Positions 18,411 through 26,940 are shown, counted from the stretch's first letter. The stretch is 64,000 nt of DNA from Candidatus Rhodobacter oscarellae (GCF_001078595.1 NZ_LFTY01000002.1:393378-457377), one strand, 5' to 3'. A program made the numbers and translations. The notes: generated by a model not told the origin, from the letters alone.

Positions 18411-18680
18411 CTATTTCAGGGCGTTCTGCTGGGGGATCGCCTGCGGGGGCGGCTCGGGCTGGGGGTTAAAGAAGAACTTCGACGCCGGGTTGACCGAGTT
18501 TCCAGAGCTGTACTTGGTCTTGGGCGGCTCCGGTTGGGGGTTGAAGCCAACCGCAGCACCTGGGTCCTGGATACCGGAAGGCGCGCTGCTGCCAGCACGT
18601 GGGTTTGCGTTGGTTGAAGTTGCGATCAGCGCAGAGGCGGTGACCGCAAGGATCGCTGTGGTGAGTTTCGACTTGAACAT
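18411..18680 (-). CDS. Small exported protein with FNPQPEPP repeats
   Basis: An 89-residue protein with a strong AGGAGG ten bases before the ATG, so I regard it as real despite its size. The N-terminus is a signal peptide (MFKSKLTTAILAVTASALIA, cleavage after NANA/NA). The mature part contains two copies of the octapeptide FNPQPEPP, at GFNPQPEPPK and FFNPQPEPPP, separated by about 22 residues. I have no function for this motif. It is divergent from ybeY, sharing the 116-base promoter interval 18681-18796. Confidence 0.72.
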   Translation of the reverse strand: MFKSKLTTAILAVTASALIATSTNANPRAGSSAPSGIQDPGAAVGFNPQPEPPKTKYSSGNSVNPASKFFFNPQPEPPPQAIPQQNALK

Positions 18681-18796
18681 CTGGCGTCCTCCTGGGGGCT
18701 TTGGTGTGCTTGTGGATGTGGGTCGTTGCGGCGGCGCGAAAGGTTCAAAGTTTTTTCCCGCTGGACAATGCCGGGGCTTTGGGATGGATGGCGGGC

Positions 18797-19258
18797 ATGG
18801 AGATCGACGTGATCATCGAGGCGCCGGAGTGGCGCGAGGCCGGGCTGGAAGCGCTGGCACTGTGGGCGGCCAAGGCCTTGGCGGAACATCTTGGGCTTGG
18901 TGCCGGGTGCGAGGCCGTTGTGCTGGGCTGCGACGACGCGCGGATCACGACGCTGAATGGCGATTTCCGGGACAAGGCGGCGCCCACCAACGTGCTCAGC
19001 TGGCCCAGCGAGGATCGCGACCCGAATGGCTCGCCCCCCGCCGGTGAAGAGCTTGGCGACGTTGCCATCGCCTTCCAGACCTGCGCTCGCGAAGCTGCGG
19101 ATCAGGGCAAACCCTTCAGCGATCATGTGACGCATCTGCTGGTTCATGGAATTTTGCATCTACTGGGCTACGATCACATGTGTGAGAAGGAAGCCGCAGA
19201 GATGGAGCGTATCGAGGTGGAGATACTTGCAAAACTGGGTGTGGCTGACCCATATTAG
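18797..19258 (+). CDS. ybeY: Endoribonuclease YbeY (rRNA maturation factor)
   Basis: A single-strand-specific metallo-endoribonuclease needed for 16S rRNA 3'-end processing and ribosome quality control. The zinc motif HGILHLLGYDH is intact. I chose the ATG at 18797 (protein MEIDVIIEAPEW...), which matches the usual YbeY N-terminus; an ATG at 18788 is also possible, and the frame is open back to 18701. It leads the ybeY-corC-lnt gene order common in proteobacteria; phoH, often upstream, is absent here. Confidence 0.93.
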   Translation: MEIDVIIEAPEWREAGLEALALWAAKALAEHLGLGAGCEAVVLGCDDARITTLNGDFRDKAAPTNVLSWPSEDRDPNGSPPAGEELGDVAIAFQTCAREAADQGKPFSDHVTHLLVHGILHLLGYDHMCEKEAAEMERIEVEILAKLGVADPY

Positions 19259-19297
19259 TCTGGGGCCGTAACGGTCTGCATATTTTGGAAAGGTAAG

Positions 19298-20188
19298 ATG
19301 GGCGACGCGGAAAGCGGGTCCTCTAGCGCAGCGCAAAGCGCGCAGGATCAGACAGAGACGAGCACGGGCGGATTGCTCGGGCGGCTCGTTGGGGCGTTTT
19401 GGGCGCCAGGAGACGACACTCCCAAAACTGAGAACCCAGATACGGGTATGAACGGCACCGCCAACGCGGCGGCGACATTGGGCATGCTTAACCTGCGGCG
19501 CATGCAGCTGGAGGACGTGGCGGTGCCTAAGGCAGAGATCGTCTCTGTCCCTGTGGACATCCACAAGGATGATCTGGTGAAGGTCTTCCGCGAAAGCGGG
19601 CTGACCCGGCTGCCGGTCTATAAGGGGACGTTGGATAGCCCGCTGGGCATGGTGCACCTCAAGGACTTCGCGCTGTTCCATGGCTTCAATGGCGGCGGCG
19701 GGCGGTTCTCGCTGCGCAAGATGCTGCGGCCGCTGCTATTCGCGCCGCCTTCGATGCCCATCGGAGTGCTGCTGCAGAAGATGCAGAGCCAGCGGATGCA
19801 TCTGGCGCTGGTGATCGACGAATATGGCGGCGTTGACGGGCTGGTGTCGATCGAGGACCTGATCGAGCAGGTCATCGGCGAGATCGAGGACGAGCACGAC
19901 ATCGAAGAGGATGAGCTGTGGCTGCTCGAAAAGCCAGGCTGCTATCTTGCCCAGGCCAAGACGCCGCTGGACGAATTCCAGGTCGAGATCGGGCAGCGCC
20001 TGGTCGAGGCCGAGGACGAGGAAGAGATCGACACGCTGGGCGGGCTGGTCTTCATGCTGTCCGGGCGGGTGCCCGCGCGCGGCGAGGTGATCCCGCATCC
20101 GGGCGGCACCGAGTTTGAGATCGTCGACGCGGATCCTCGCCGGATCAAGCGCTTGCGCGTGCGCGTCCCTATGGCTGAGGGGCCCTAG
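19298..20188 (+). CDS. corC: CBS-domain CorC/HlyC-family protein
   Basis: A 296-residue protein with no transmembrane part. After a low-complexity acidic N-terminus of about 65 residues come two CBS motifs (VPKAEIVSVPVDIHKDDLV with GMVHLKDF, and MHLALVIDEYGGVDGLVSIED). The C-terminal CorC_HlyC transporter-associated domain starts at about residue 210. Such proteins are linked to magnesium/cobalt efflux, probably as accessory regulators of a membrane partner. The DEYGG motif is highly characteristic. It lies between ybeY and lnt. Confidence 0.9.
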   Translation: MGDAESGSSSAAQSAQDQTETSTGGLLGRLVGAFWAPGDDTPKTENPDTGMNGTANAAATLGMLNLRRMQLEDVAVPKAEIVSVPVDIHKDDLVKVFRESGLTRLPVYKGTLDSPLGMVHLKDFALFHGFNGGGGRFSLRKMLRPLLFAPPSMPIGVLLQKMQSQRMHLALVIDEYGGVDGLVSIEDLIEQVIGEIEDEHDIEEDELWLLEKPGCYLAQAKTPLDEFQVEIGQRLVEAEDEEEIDTLGGLVFMLSGRVPARGEVIPHPGGTEFEIVDADPRRIKRLRVRVPMAEGP

Positions 20189-20265
20189 CGCCATGACGGC
20201 GCGGCGGCGCGGTTCCATCGGCAAAGCGCACAGATTCCGGGTGTTTTGCATATGGCTCGCGCCTG

Positions 20266-21765
20266 ATGCCGCGGTTCTCTAGCCTCTGGTTGGTTCTATT
20301 GGGCGGTGTGGCCGCTTTGGGTCAGGCGCCTGTGTCGTTGCCTTGGCTGACGCTGCTCGCGATGGGCGGGTTGTTCTATGCCCAGTCCCACTCGGGCGGC
20401 CCACGGGCCTCTGCTTGGCGCGGCTGGCTCTTTGGTGTGGGCTATTTCGCGGTCGCTCTGAACTGGATCGTCGAGCCCTTCTTTGTTGACCCCTGGCGGC
20501 ACGGCTGGATGGCGCCGTTCGCGCTTGTGTTCCTGTCTGGCGGGCTGGCGCTGTTCTGGGCGGCGGCGCTGGCGCTGGCAAAGCGGTTGACGCCGGGCGC
20601 CGCCTTAGGTGCCATTGCCTTTGCATTGGCGCTGACGGCGGCTGAGCTGGCGCGGTCCTACGTCTTGACCGGGTTCCCCTGGGCTTTGATTGGGCACGTC
20701 TGGATTGGCTGGCCGCTGGTGCATGTCGCCGCCTGGACCGGGCCGCATGGGCTGACGCTGCTTACGGTTTTGGTGCCGGCGCTTGTTGTGGCTTCTTGGC
20801 GCGGGCGCCGCGTGCTGGCGTGGATAACCGTCGCCGCATTCATAGCGGTCTTCGCCGCCGGGCTGCCGCGCGAGACGCCATTCGTGCAGACCGCCGACAG
20901 CCCGACCCTTCGCCTGATCCAGCCCAACGCGCCGCAGCACCTGAAATGGCATCCCGACCACGTGCGTGGTTTCTACGAACGGGGGCTAGAGCTGACCTCT
21001 GCCGCCGCCGAGACCAAGCCCGATTTGATCATCTGGCCCGAGACCTCCGTGCCGACGCTGCTGGAACGCGCCGGTCCGGCGCTGGCCCGGATCGCCGAGG
21101 CCGCAGGCGGCGTTCCCGTGGTGCTTGGCATTCAGCGCGGCGAAGAGGGGCGGTACTACAACAGCCTTGTGGTGCTTGGGCCGGATGGCGCGTTGTCCGA
21201 CATCTATGACAAACACCACCTGGTGCCGTTTGGGGAATACATCCCGGCAGGGAACCTGCTGGCACGCATCGGTATCACCGCCTTTGCCAGCCAGGCGGGC
21301 AATGGCTATTCTGCCGGCCCAGGCCCACGCGTGCTCGATCTGGGCGATCTGGGCAGGCCGATGCCGCTGATCTGCTACGAGGCGATCTTTCCGCAATATA
21401 GCCGAGCCGAGCCGCGACCGGACTGGTTGCTGCAGATCACCAATGACGCCTGGTTTGGTGAATGGGTCGGGCCCTATCAGCATCTGGCCCAGGCGCGGCT
21501 GCGCGCGGTAGAGCAGGGCCTGCCCATGGTGCGCGTGGCCAATACGGGCGTCTCGGCGGTCATCGGCCCGCTTGGGCAGGTCACCGCCGCGCTGCCGCTG
21601 AACGAGGCCGGATATCTGGATGTGCTCCTGCCGCATGCCACCGCGCCGACGCTCTACAGCCGCACGGGGGATGCGCCCATGGCGTTGCTCTTGATCCTCG
21701 GTCTCTTAACCCTTGGTTACGCATGCGGGCGGAAACCCATTGACCTTAGCGGTCACCAAGATTAA
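20266..21765 (+). CDS. lnt: Apolipoprotein N-acyltransferase
   Basis: A 499-residue inner-membrane enzyme that adds the third acyl chain to lipoproteins. The N-terminal half has six or more transmembrane helices. The C-terminal half is a nitrilase-type domain with the catalytic glutamate in LIIWPETSVP, lysine in YDKHHLVPFGEYIP and cysteine in LICYEAIFPQ. A final helix precedes the C-terminus. The window encodes several lipoproteins that would be its substrates. Confidence 0.96.
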   Translation: MPRFSSLWLVLLGGVAALGQAPVSLPWLTLLAMGGLFYAQSHSGGPRASAWRGWLFGVGYFAVALNWIVEPFFVDPWRHGWMAPFALVFLSGGLALFWAAALALAKRLTPGAALGAIAFALALTAAELARSYVLTGFPWALIGHVWIGWPLVHVAAWTGPHGLTLLTVLVPALVVASWRGRRVLAWITVAAFIAVFAAGLPRETPFVQTADSPTLRLIQPNAPQHLKWHPDHVRGFYERGLELTSAAAETKPDLIIWPETSVPTLLERAGPALARIAEAAGGVPVVLGIQRGEEGRYYNSLVVLGPDGALSDIYDKHHLVPFGEYIPAGNLLARIGITAFASQAGNGYSAGPGPRVLDLGDLGRPMPLICYEAIFPQYSRAEPRPDWLLQITNDAWFGEWVGPYQHLAQARLRAVEQGLPMVRVANTGVSAVIGPLGQVTAALPLNEAGYLDVLLPHATAPTLYSRTGDAPMALLLILGLLTLGYACGRKPIDLSGHQD

Positions 21766-21779
21766 CGCGGTTAGCACCT

Positions 21780-21826
21780 GCCCCCACAACGGCTTCCTGA
21801 CGTGGCGGGCTTTAATCCAATGGAGC
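21780..21826 (+). promoter_or_regulatory. SAM/SAH riboswitch upstream of metK
   Basis: The segment fits the known SAM/SAH class found mainly in Rhodobacterales before metK. A stem at 21780-21787 pairs with 21802-21810 (one bulged C at 21806). Its loop contains ACGGCTTCCTGAC, and downstream lies AATGGAGC. GGAGC (822-826) can pair with GCTTCC (792-797) leaving one U out, forming the class's pseudoknot over the Shine-Dalgarno GGAG. Ligand binding would therefore hide the metK ribosome-binding site and lower SAM synthesis. Confidence 0.88.
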
Positions 21827-21830
21827 GTCT

Positions 21831-22997
21831 ATGTCCCGACAGAATTACATTTTTACCTCTGAGTCCGTTTCAGAGGGCCACCCAGATAAAGTTTGTGACC
21901 GCGTGTCCGACGCTGTGTTGGACGCCTATCTGCAAGAAGATCCAGAATCCCGCTGCGGAGTAGAGACCTTTGCCACCACCAACCTGGTGGTCGTGGGCGG
22001 CGAGACCCGCGGCCCCGAGGCCGTGCTGAAGCGCATAGAAGAGATCGCGCGCGAATGCGTCAAAGACATCGGCTATGAGCAGGACAAGTTCCACTGGAAC
22101 ACCATGGAGGTGCGCAACGTCGTGCACGGCCAGTCCGCGCATATCGCCCAGGGCGTGGACGCCGCCGGCAACAAGGACGAAGGCGCCGGCGATCAGGGCA
22201 TCATGTTCGGCTACGCCGTGGACGAGACGCCAGAGCTTATGCCCGCACCGATCCTCTACAGCCACGCGATCCTGCGCCGCCTGGCAGAGGTGCGCAAAGA
22301 CGGCACCGAGAGCCGCCTGGGCCCCGATAGCAAATCGCAGCTGACCGTGCGCTACGAGGGCGGCAAGCCGGTGGGCGTCTCCTCGATCGTGCTGTTGACG
22401 CAGCACTTGGACCCCGACATGACCAGCGCGGATGTGCAGGACATGGTCGCGCCCTATATCCTAGAGACGCTGCCCGAAGGCTGGGTGACCGATGCCACCG
22501 AGTGGCACGTGAACCCAACGGGCAAGTTCGTGATCGGCGGACCCGACGGCGACGCCGGGCTGACCGGGCGCAAGATCATCGTCGACACCTATGGCGGCGC
22601 GGCGCCGCATGGCGGCGGAGCGTTCTCGGGCAAGGATCCCACCAAGGTCGACCGCTCGGCAGCTTACGTGGCACGCTACTTGGCCAAGAACGTGGTCGCC
22701 GCGGGGCTTGCGCGCCGCTGCACGCTGCAGCTGGCCTATGCGATCGGCGTGGCCAAGCCGCTGTCGATCTACGTGGACACCGGCGGCACCGGCGCGGTGC
22801 CGGACGCCAAGATCGAGGCCGCGATTGCGGATACGATCGACCTGACCCCGCGCGCCATTCGCGAGCATCTGGGCATGAACAAGCCCGTCTACCAGCGCAC
22901 CGCGGCCTATGGCCATTTCGGGCGCGCGCCGGACGCGGACGGGGGCTTTTCGTGGGAGAAGACCGACCTGGCCGAGGCGATCAAAAACGCGGTCTGA
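21831..22997 (+). CDS. metK: S-adenosylmethionine synthetase
   Basis: A 388-residue enzyme forming SAM from methionine and [19 protein letters not shown] at the N-terminus and [24 protein letters not shown] in the middle carry the ATP and metal ligands, and [19 protein letters not shown] supplies catalytic lysine and arginine. It sits directly behind the SAM/SAH riboswitch, so its translation is expected to fall when SAM or SAH is abundant. Confidence 0.98.
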   Translation: MSRQNYIFTSESVSEGHPDKVCDRVSDAVLDAYLQEDPESRCGVETFATTNLVVVGGETRGPEAVLKRIEEIARECVKDIGYEQDKFHWNTMEVRNVVHGQSAHIAQGVDAAGNKDEGAGDQGIMFGYAVDETPELMPAPILYSHAILRRLAEVRKDGTESRLGPDSKSQLTVRYEGGKPVGVSSIVLLTQHLDPDMTSADVQDMVAPYILETLPEGWVTDATEWHVNPTGKFVIGGPDGDAGLTGRKIIVDTYGGAAPHGGGAFSGKDPTKVDRSAAYVARYLAKNVVAAGLARRCTLQLAYAIGVAKPLSIYVDTGGTGAVPDAKIEAAIADTIDLTPRAIREHLGMNKPVYQRTAAYGHFGRAPDADGGFSWEKTDLAEAIKNAV

Positions 22998-23025
22998 CCC
23001 CGTCGGGGAGGCTTTGTTAAATTGA

Positions 23026-23055
23026 ATCCCCCGCAGGCTGGCGCCCGCGGGGGAT
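23026..23055 (+). terminator. Hairpin downstream of metK
   Basis: ATCCCCCGC pairs with GCGGGGGAT around a 12-base loop, 28 bases after the metK stop. There is no T-run after it, so it could be a Rho-aided terminator or a 3'-protecting hairpin. Confidence 0.45.
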
Positions 23056-23065
23056 ACTATCTTGA

Positions 23066-23124
23066 GCCCGTACTCGCCGCGCTGGACTTTGCAAGCAAAG
23101 TCTCAGCATCGGCTCCGTGCGGGC
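23066..23124 (+). repeat. Long imperfect hairpin between metK and trmB
   Basis: A 59-base segment folds almost end to end. GCCCGTAC (23066-23073) pairs with GTGCGGGC (23117-23124, one G-U), GCCG with CGGC, GCTG with CAGC, and an apical GACTTTGC / GCAAAGTC around AA (23085-23102). That makes about 24 pairs with small internal loops. It lies in non-coding sequence 70 bases upstream of trmB. Confidence 0.55.
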
Positions 23125-23190
23125 GATCGGCGCCCAGATTTGCGGTTCGCCTGTTGACCTCAGACGCGCGCCCGGCCTATGCGGCGGGCC

Positions 23191-23892
23191 ATGACCGATC
23201 ACCCTAGCTCGCCGCACCGAAACTTCTATGGCCGCCGCCACGGCAAGACGCTCAAGCCCGCGCAGGTCGTGGCCTTGGAGGAGGATCTTGGTGCGCTGAC
23301 GCTGCCCGGAGTGGACCCGTCGGACAACCCGTCGCGCGCGCCGTTGGACCTTGATTGGCTGGACGGGCGCCCGCTTTGGTTAGAGATCGGCTTTGGCGGC
23401 GGCGAGCACATGGTGCACCAGGCCGCGGCCCATCCGGATGTCGCCTTCATCGGCTGCGAGCCCTTCATCAACGGCGTCGCGATGCTCTTGCGCAAGATCA
23501 GCCAGGCGGGGGTAGAGAATATCCGCATCCATCCCGGCGACGTGCGCGACCTGTTCGATGTGCTGCCCGAGGGTGCGGTGCAGAAGGCCTTCTTGCTCTA
23601 CCCCGACCCCTGGCCGAAAAAGCGCCACCACCGGCGCCGCGCGGTGACGCCGGAATATCTGGGCCCGCTGGCGCATGTCATGGCACCGGGGGCAGAGTTG
23701 CGCATTGCCACCGACATTCCCGACTACGTGCGCCAGGCGCTTGAGGAGGTGCCCAAGGCGGGTTTCGACTGGCTGGCCGAAAGCGCGGCGGATTGGCGCC
23801 AGCCTTGGGGCGACTGGATCTCTACCCGCTACGAACAGAAGGCGCTGCGCGAGGGGCGCGTGCCGCACTACCTGACCTTCCGCGCCCGCTGA
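23191..23892 (+). CDS. trmB: tRNA (guanine-N7)-methyltransferase
   Basis: A 233-residue SAM-dependent enzyme that methylates G46 of tRNAs. LWLEIGFGGGEHMVHQA is the SAM-binding motif, and LLYPDPWPKKRHHRRRAV is the family signature. I chose the ATG at 23191 (MTDHPSS) over one four codons earlier. It follows metK, its cofactor source, after a 193-base gap rich in hairpins, so it may have its own promoter. Confidence 0.95.
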   Translation: MTDHPSSPHRNFYGRRHGKTLKPAQVVALEEDLGALTLPGVDPSDNPSRAPLDLDWLDGRPLWLEIGFGGGEHMVHQAAAHPDVAFIGCEPFINGVAMLLRKISQAGVENIRIHPGDVRDLFDVLPEGAVQKAFLLYPDPWPKKRHHRRRAVTPEYLGPLAHVMAPGAELRIATDIPDYVRQALEEVPKAGFDWLAESAADWRQPWGDWISTRYEQKALREGRVPHYLTFRAR

Positions 23893-24056
23893 GCCTCACA
23901 AACGATTGTGGCCCCAAAGCCACCGCCCGCCGGGGCAAAGCGAGATCGGCCAGAGAAGTTCTGGACCGCGCGCCCGCCGCCGGGCCATAAACGGCCCAAC
24001 AGCAAGCCCTGCGCACAACGCATGCGCCCGGCACCAAGAAGAACGAGGCAGCACGA

Positions 24057-24767
24057 ATGACAGGCGACACCGCCGTGATCAATGATGATCTGCGGGAGAA
24101 AATCCTTTCCGATCCGGGCATTATCCTAGAGGACCGCGACGTCATGGGCGCGCTTGTCGCCGCCAATGAGCAGGTGATGGGCGACAACATCGTCGACCTG
24201 CGCGGCATCGCGATGGAGCGTCTAGAGGCGCGGCTCGACCGCCTTGAAGAGACGCACCGCAACGTGATCGCCGCCGCCTACGAGAACCTCGCGGGCATGA
24301 ACCAGATCCACCGCGCGGTGCTGCGGCTGTTGGATCCGTCCGAGTTCGAGAGCTTTCTAGAGAACCTCAACGAGGTCCTGCCCGAGATCCTGCGCATCGA
24401 CGCCATGCAATTGGTGCTGGAAAGCGCCGTCAGCGCCGACGACCCCGCGGTGCAGCGTCTCAGCAAGGTCCTGACCGTCGCCGAGCCGGGCTTCATCGAG
24501 GGCTACCTGACCCAGGGCCGCAACATCCCCGTGCGCCAGGTCACCCTGCGCCAGGTGCAGCCCGACAGCCAGATCATCTATGGCCAAGACGCCGAGTGGA
24601 TCCGCTCGGAGGGCTGCCTAAAGCTCGACCTTGGCAAAGGACGGCTGCCGGGCATGCTGGTGCTGGGCTCTGAGGACCCGCATCAGTTCAAGCCGGCCCA
24701 TGGCACCGATCTTTTGACCTTCTTTGCCGGGGTGTTCGAGCGCGCCATGCGCCGCTGGCTGTCGTGA
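24057..24767 (+). CDS. DUF484 family protein
   Basis: A 236-residue protein of the DUF484 family: a short helical N-terminus (VINDDLREKILSDPGIILEDRDVMGAL), a coiled-coil with VDLRGIAMERLEARLDRLEE, then a GAF-like domain. In many proteobacteria this gene lies directly before xerC, as here, where its stop overlaps the xerC start (GTGA at 24764). Biochemical function is unknown; the constant coupling suggests a link to chromosome-dimer resolution or its control. Confidence 0.9.
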   Translation: MTGDTAVINDDLREKILSDPGIILEDRDVMGALVAANEQVMGDNIVDLRGIAMERLEARLDRLEETHRNVIAAAYENLAGMNQIHRAVLRLLDPSEFESFLENLNEVLPEILRIDAMQLVLESAVSADDPAVQRLSKVLTVAEPGFIEGYLTQGRNIPVRQVTLRQVQPDSQIIYGQDAEWIRSEGCLKLDLGKGRLPGMLVLGSEDPHQFKPAHGTDLLTFFAGVFERAMRRWLS

Positions 24768-25708
24768 CGGCCGGCGCCGACGCCGCAGTTCCATTACCGT
24801 CGCCCGCCATGGCGGACGCCCTCAGCCTCTGGCTTGACCAGCGCCGCGCGCTAAATGCGGCCTCTGAGAACACCATCGACGCCTATCGCCACGACGTGTC
24901 GGGCTATCTTGGCTTCATGGGGCAGCATTTCGGCGGCCCGATGGGGGTGGCGATGATGGCCCGGGTGTCGCAGCGCGATGTGCGCTCGTGGATGGCCCAT
25001 GCGCGGGGCAGGGGCCTCTCGGCGCGCTCGCTGGCGCGGGCGCTTTCGGCGGTTAAGAATTTCACCCGCTGGATGGCCGAACGCGAGGGGTTTGACGCCA
25101 CGCATGTTCTTTCGGCGCGCACGCCCAAGTTCCAAAAGAAGCTTCCACGCCCGCTGAGCGAGGACGCAGCGCAGGCGATGCTGGACACGGTCGAGCTACA
25201 GTCGGAGCGCCCCTGGGTCGCGGCGCGGGACCTTGCGGTGGTGACGTTGCTTTATGGCTGCGGGCTGCGGGTTTCCGAGGCGCTGGGGCTCACCGGCGAC
25301 GACATGCCCCTGCAAGACGTGCTGCGCATCACCGGCAAGGGCGGCAAGGAGCGCATCGTGCCGGTGCTGCCCATCGCGCGGCACGCGGTGAAGGACTACC
25401 TGCGGCAGGTGCCCTTTAAGGCTGGGGCCAAGGAACCGATCTTTCGCGGCATCCGCGGCGGTCCCTTGTCGCCACGCCTGGTGCAGAAGGTCATGCAGGC
25501 CGCGCGGATGCAGCTTGGCCTGCCCGCCACCGCCACGCCGCATGCGATGCGGCATAGCTTTGCGACGCATCTGCTGTCGGCGGGCGGCGATCTGCGCGCG
25601 ATCCAAGAGCTCTTGGGACACAGCTCACTTTCCACCACCCAGACCTACACGGCGGTGGACACCGCGCGACTGATGGAGGTCTACGATAAGGCGCATCCCC
25701 GCGCCTGA
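24764..25708 (+). CDS. xerC: Tyrosine recombinase XerC
   Basis: A 314-residue tyrosine recombinase that acts with XerD at dif to resolve chromosome dimers. An N-terminal SAM-like DNA-binding domain (residues about 20-110) precedes the catalytic domain. The catalytic residues are visible: arginine in LYGCGLRVSEAL, lysine in ITGKGGKERIVP, the HxxR box HAMRHSFATHLL, LGHSSLSTTQTY with the later histidine, and the tyrosine nucleophile. GTG start overlaps the DUF484 stop. The DUF484 linkage argues for a core XerC, not a phage integrase. Confidence 0.94.
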   Translation: MTAGADAAVPLPSPAMADALSLWLDQRRALNAASENTIDAYRHDVSGYLGFMGQHFGGPMGVAMMARVSQRDVRSWMAHARGRGLSARSLARALSAVKNFTRWMAEREGFDATHVLSARTPKFQKKLPRPLSEDAAQAMLDTVELQSERPWVAARDLAVVTLLYGCGLRVSEALGLTGDDMPLQDVLRITGKGGKERIVPVLPIARHAVKDYLRQVPFKAGAKEPIFRGIRGGPLSPRLVQKVMQAARMQLGLPATATPHAMRHSFATHLLSAGGDLRAIQELLGHSSLSTTQTYTAVDTARLMEVYDKAHPRA

Positions 25709-26047
25709 GGTGCCGCCGTTGGACTGGGCTCGGGTGGCGCCGCGGATGTCATACGGCCCGGTCGAGCCGTGGTAATTCTGAGCATTCACCGCGACCGGCC
25801 TAAACATTAACGCCAGGGTTGTGGCGATATCGGGTATCAGCTTTGCCCTGAGACTTGGTGCAAGCTTCTCCCATTTCGCCAAATGCAAGGTTTTTTTGAT
25901 AGCTCCATGCGGTCCAAACCGCCCTTCACAACCTGGGGCAGCGCCAGGTTTACCCAACACTCATTGGCCGCTGTCTTTTCGAATGCAAGGCCGCTTAAGC
26001 GGCCCGTTCGGATTGCACTTCCCTCAGCGTTGCTTCATGACGGGTTC
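25709..26047 (+). other. Intergenic region xerC to pcs
   Basis: No convincing gene. The plus frame of pcs stays open back to 25883 but without a start signal, and a minus-strand frame overlaps the xerC end. A perfect 16-base palindrome (GGCCGCTTAAGCGGCC) lies at 25989-26004, 44 bases before the pcs start, where it could be an operator. GC content is visibly lower than in the flanking genes. Confidence 0.5.
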
Positions 26048-26749
26048 ATGACGCTTCAAATCAAAGCCCTTTCTGTTCATCTATTGACGGCAACCGGCGC
26101 GGTCTTCGCGATGCTGGCCATGCTGGCGGCGGTGGACGAGAAGTGGGGGCTGATGTTCGTCTGGCTGGTGGTGGCTTTCGTGGTGGACGGCATCGACGGC
26201 CCGCTGGCGCGGCACTACGAGGTCAAGGTCAATGCGCCGCAATATGACGGCGTGCTGATGGACCTGATCATCGACTACCTCACTTACGTGTTCATCCCGG
26301 CCTATGCGCTGTTTAAGTCCGGGCTGCTGCCGGGTTGGACGGGATGGCTGGCGATCATCTTGATCACCTTCGCCAGCGTCGTCTACTTTGCGGATAACCG
26401 CATGAAGACAAAGGATAACTCCTTTTCGGGCTTCCCGGGATGCTGGAACATGCTGGTGATCGTGCTCTTCGCGCTGGAGCCGAATTTCTGGGCGATCCTG
26501 GGCATTGTGATCGTGCTGGCGGTGGCGATGTTCACGCCGCTGAAATTCATCCACCCGGTGCGCACAGAGCGCTGGCGGTCGGTGTCGCTGCCCATCGCTT
26601 TGGCCTGGACCTTCTTTGCGGGGTGGGCGGCCTGGGTCGACTTCGACCCGCAGAGCTGGGCGCATTGGGGGCTGGTGGTGACATCACTTTACTTGGTCTT
26701 CGCGGGCATCGTGCAGCAACTCATCCCGGCACGCGCGGAAAGCGCCTAG
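26048..26749 (+). CDS. pcs: Phosphatidylcholine synthase (CDP-alcohol phosphatidyltransferase)
   Basis: A 233-residue integral-membrane enzyme with about seven helices. The CDP-alcohol motif appears as DGIDGPLARHYEVKVNAPQYDG followed by LMDLIIDYLTYV, in the spacing used by bacterial Pcs, and FADNRMKTKDNSFSGFPGCWN is characteristic of Pcs. It condenses choline with CDP-diacylglycerol to make phosphatidylcholine. I chose the ATG at 26048, which gives the normal Pcs N-terminus (MTLQIKALSVHLLTATG). Confidence 0.9.
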   Translation: MTLQIKALSVHLLTATGAVFAMLAMLAAVDEKWGLMFVWLVVAFVVDGIDGPLARHYEVKVNAPQYDGVLMDLIIDYLTYVFIPAYALFKSGLLPGWTGWLAIILITFASVVYFADNRMKTKDNSFSGFPGCWNMLVIVLFALEPNFWAILGIVIVLAVAMFTPLKFIHPVRTERWRSVSLPIALAWTFFAGWAAWVDFDPQSWAHWGLVVTSLYLVFAGIVQQLIPARAESA

Positions 26750-26777
26750 AAGGAGGTCGGATGCGCCCGCGCGGGAC

Positions 26778-26823
26778 CAAATCTCTTGAAAGAGATTTGC
26801 AACTTCCTGAGATCAGGAAGTTG
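26778..26823. repeat. Double-palindrome element, copy 1
   Basis: Two abutting palindromes: 26778-26799 (half-site CAAATCTCTT, 2-base centre) and 26800-26823 (half-site CAACTTCCTGA, 2-base centre). Flanks read GCGGGAC on the left and GGTTGCGCG on the right. Same architecture as copies at 26883 and 44693. It lies in the 3' region of pcs and ogt, which converge here. Confidence 0.8.
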
Positions 26824-26882
26824 GTTGCGCGAGGCTAGGCGGTAGTCTCATTCTTGCCAATGACCCGGTGGCAACCAGAAAA

Positions 26883-26926
26883 GCAAAACTCTTCGAAGAG
26901 TTTTGCCGATTTCTTGCAAGAAATCG
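26883..26926. repeat. Double-palindrome element, copy 2
   Basis: Abutting palindromes 26883-26906 (half-site GCAAAACTCTTC, fully symmetrical) and 26907-26926 (half-site CGATTTCTTG), followed by TCGTCGCGC. The first palindrome is identical over 24 bases to one in copy 3 at 44714-44737. It lies 15 bases from the ogt stop and could also serve as a terminator. Confidence 0.8.
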
Positions 26927-26940
26927 TCGTCGCGCATTCT

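Noticed and set aside
23022-23207. A 61-codon open frame between metK and trmB
   Set aside because: It runs through two hairpins and overlaps the trmB start; no ribosome-binding site.
25625-25960. A 111-codon minus-strand frame between xerC and pcs
   Set aside because: It overlaps the end of xerC by 84 bases, has no ribosome-binding site, and its possible signal-peptide region is broken by charged residues.
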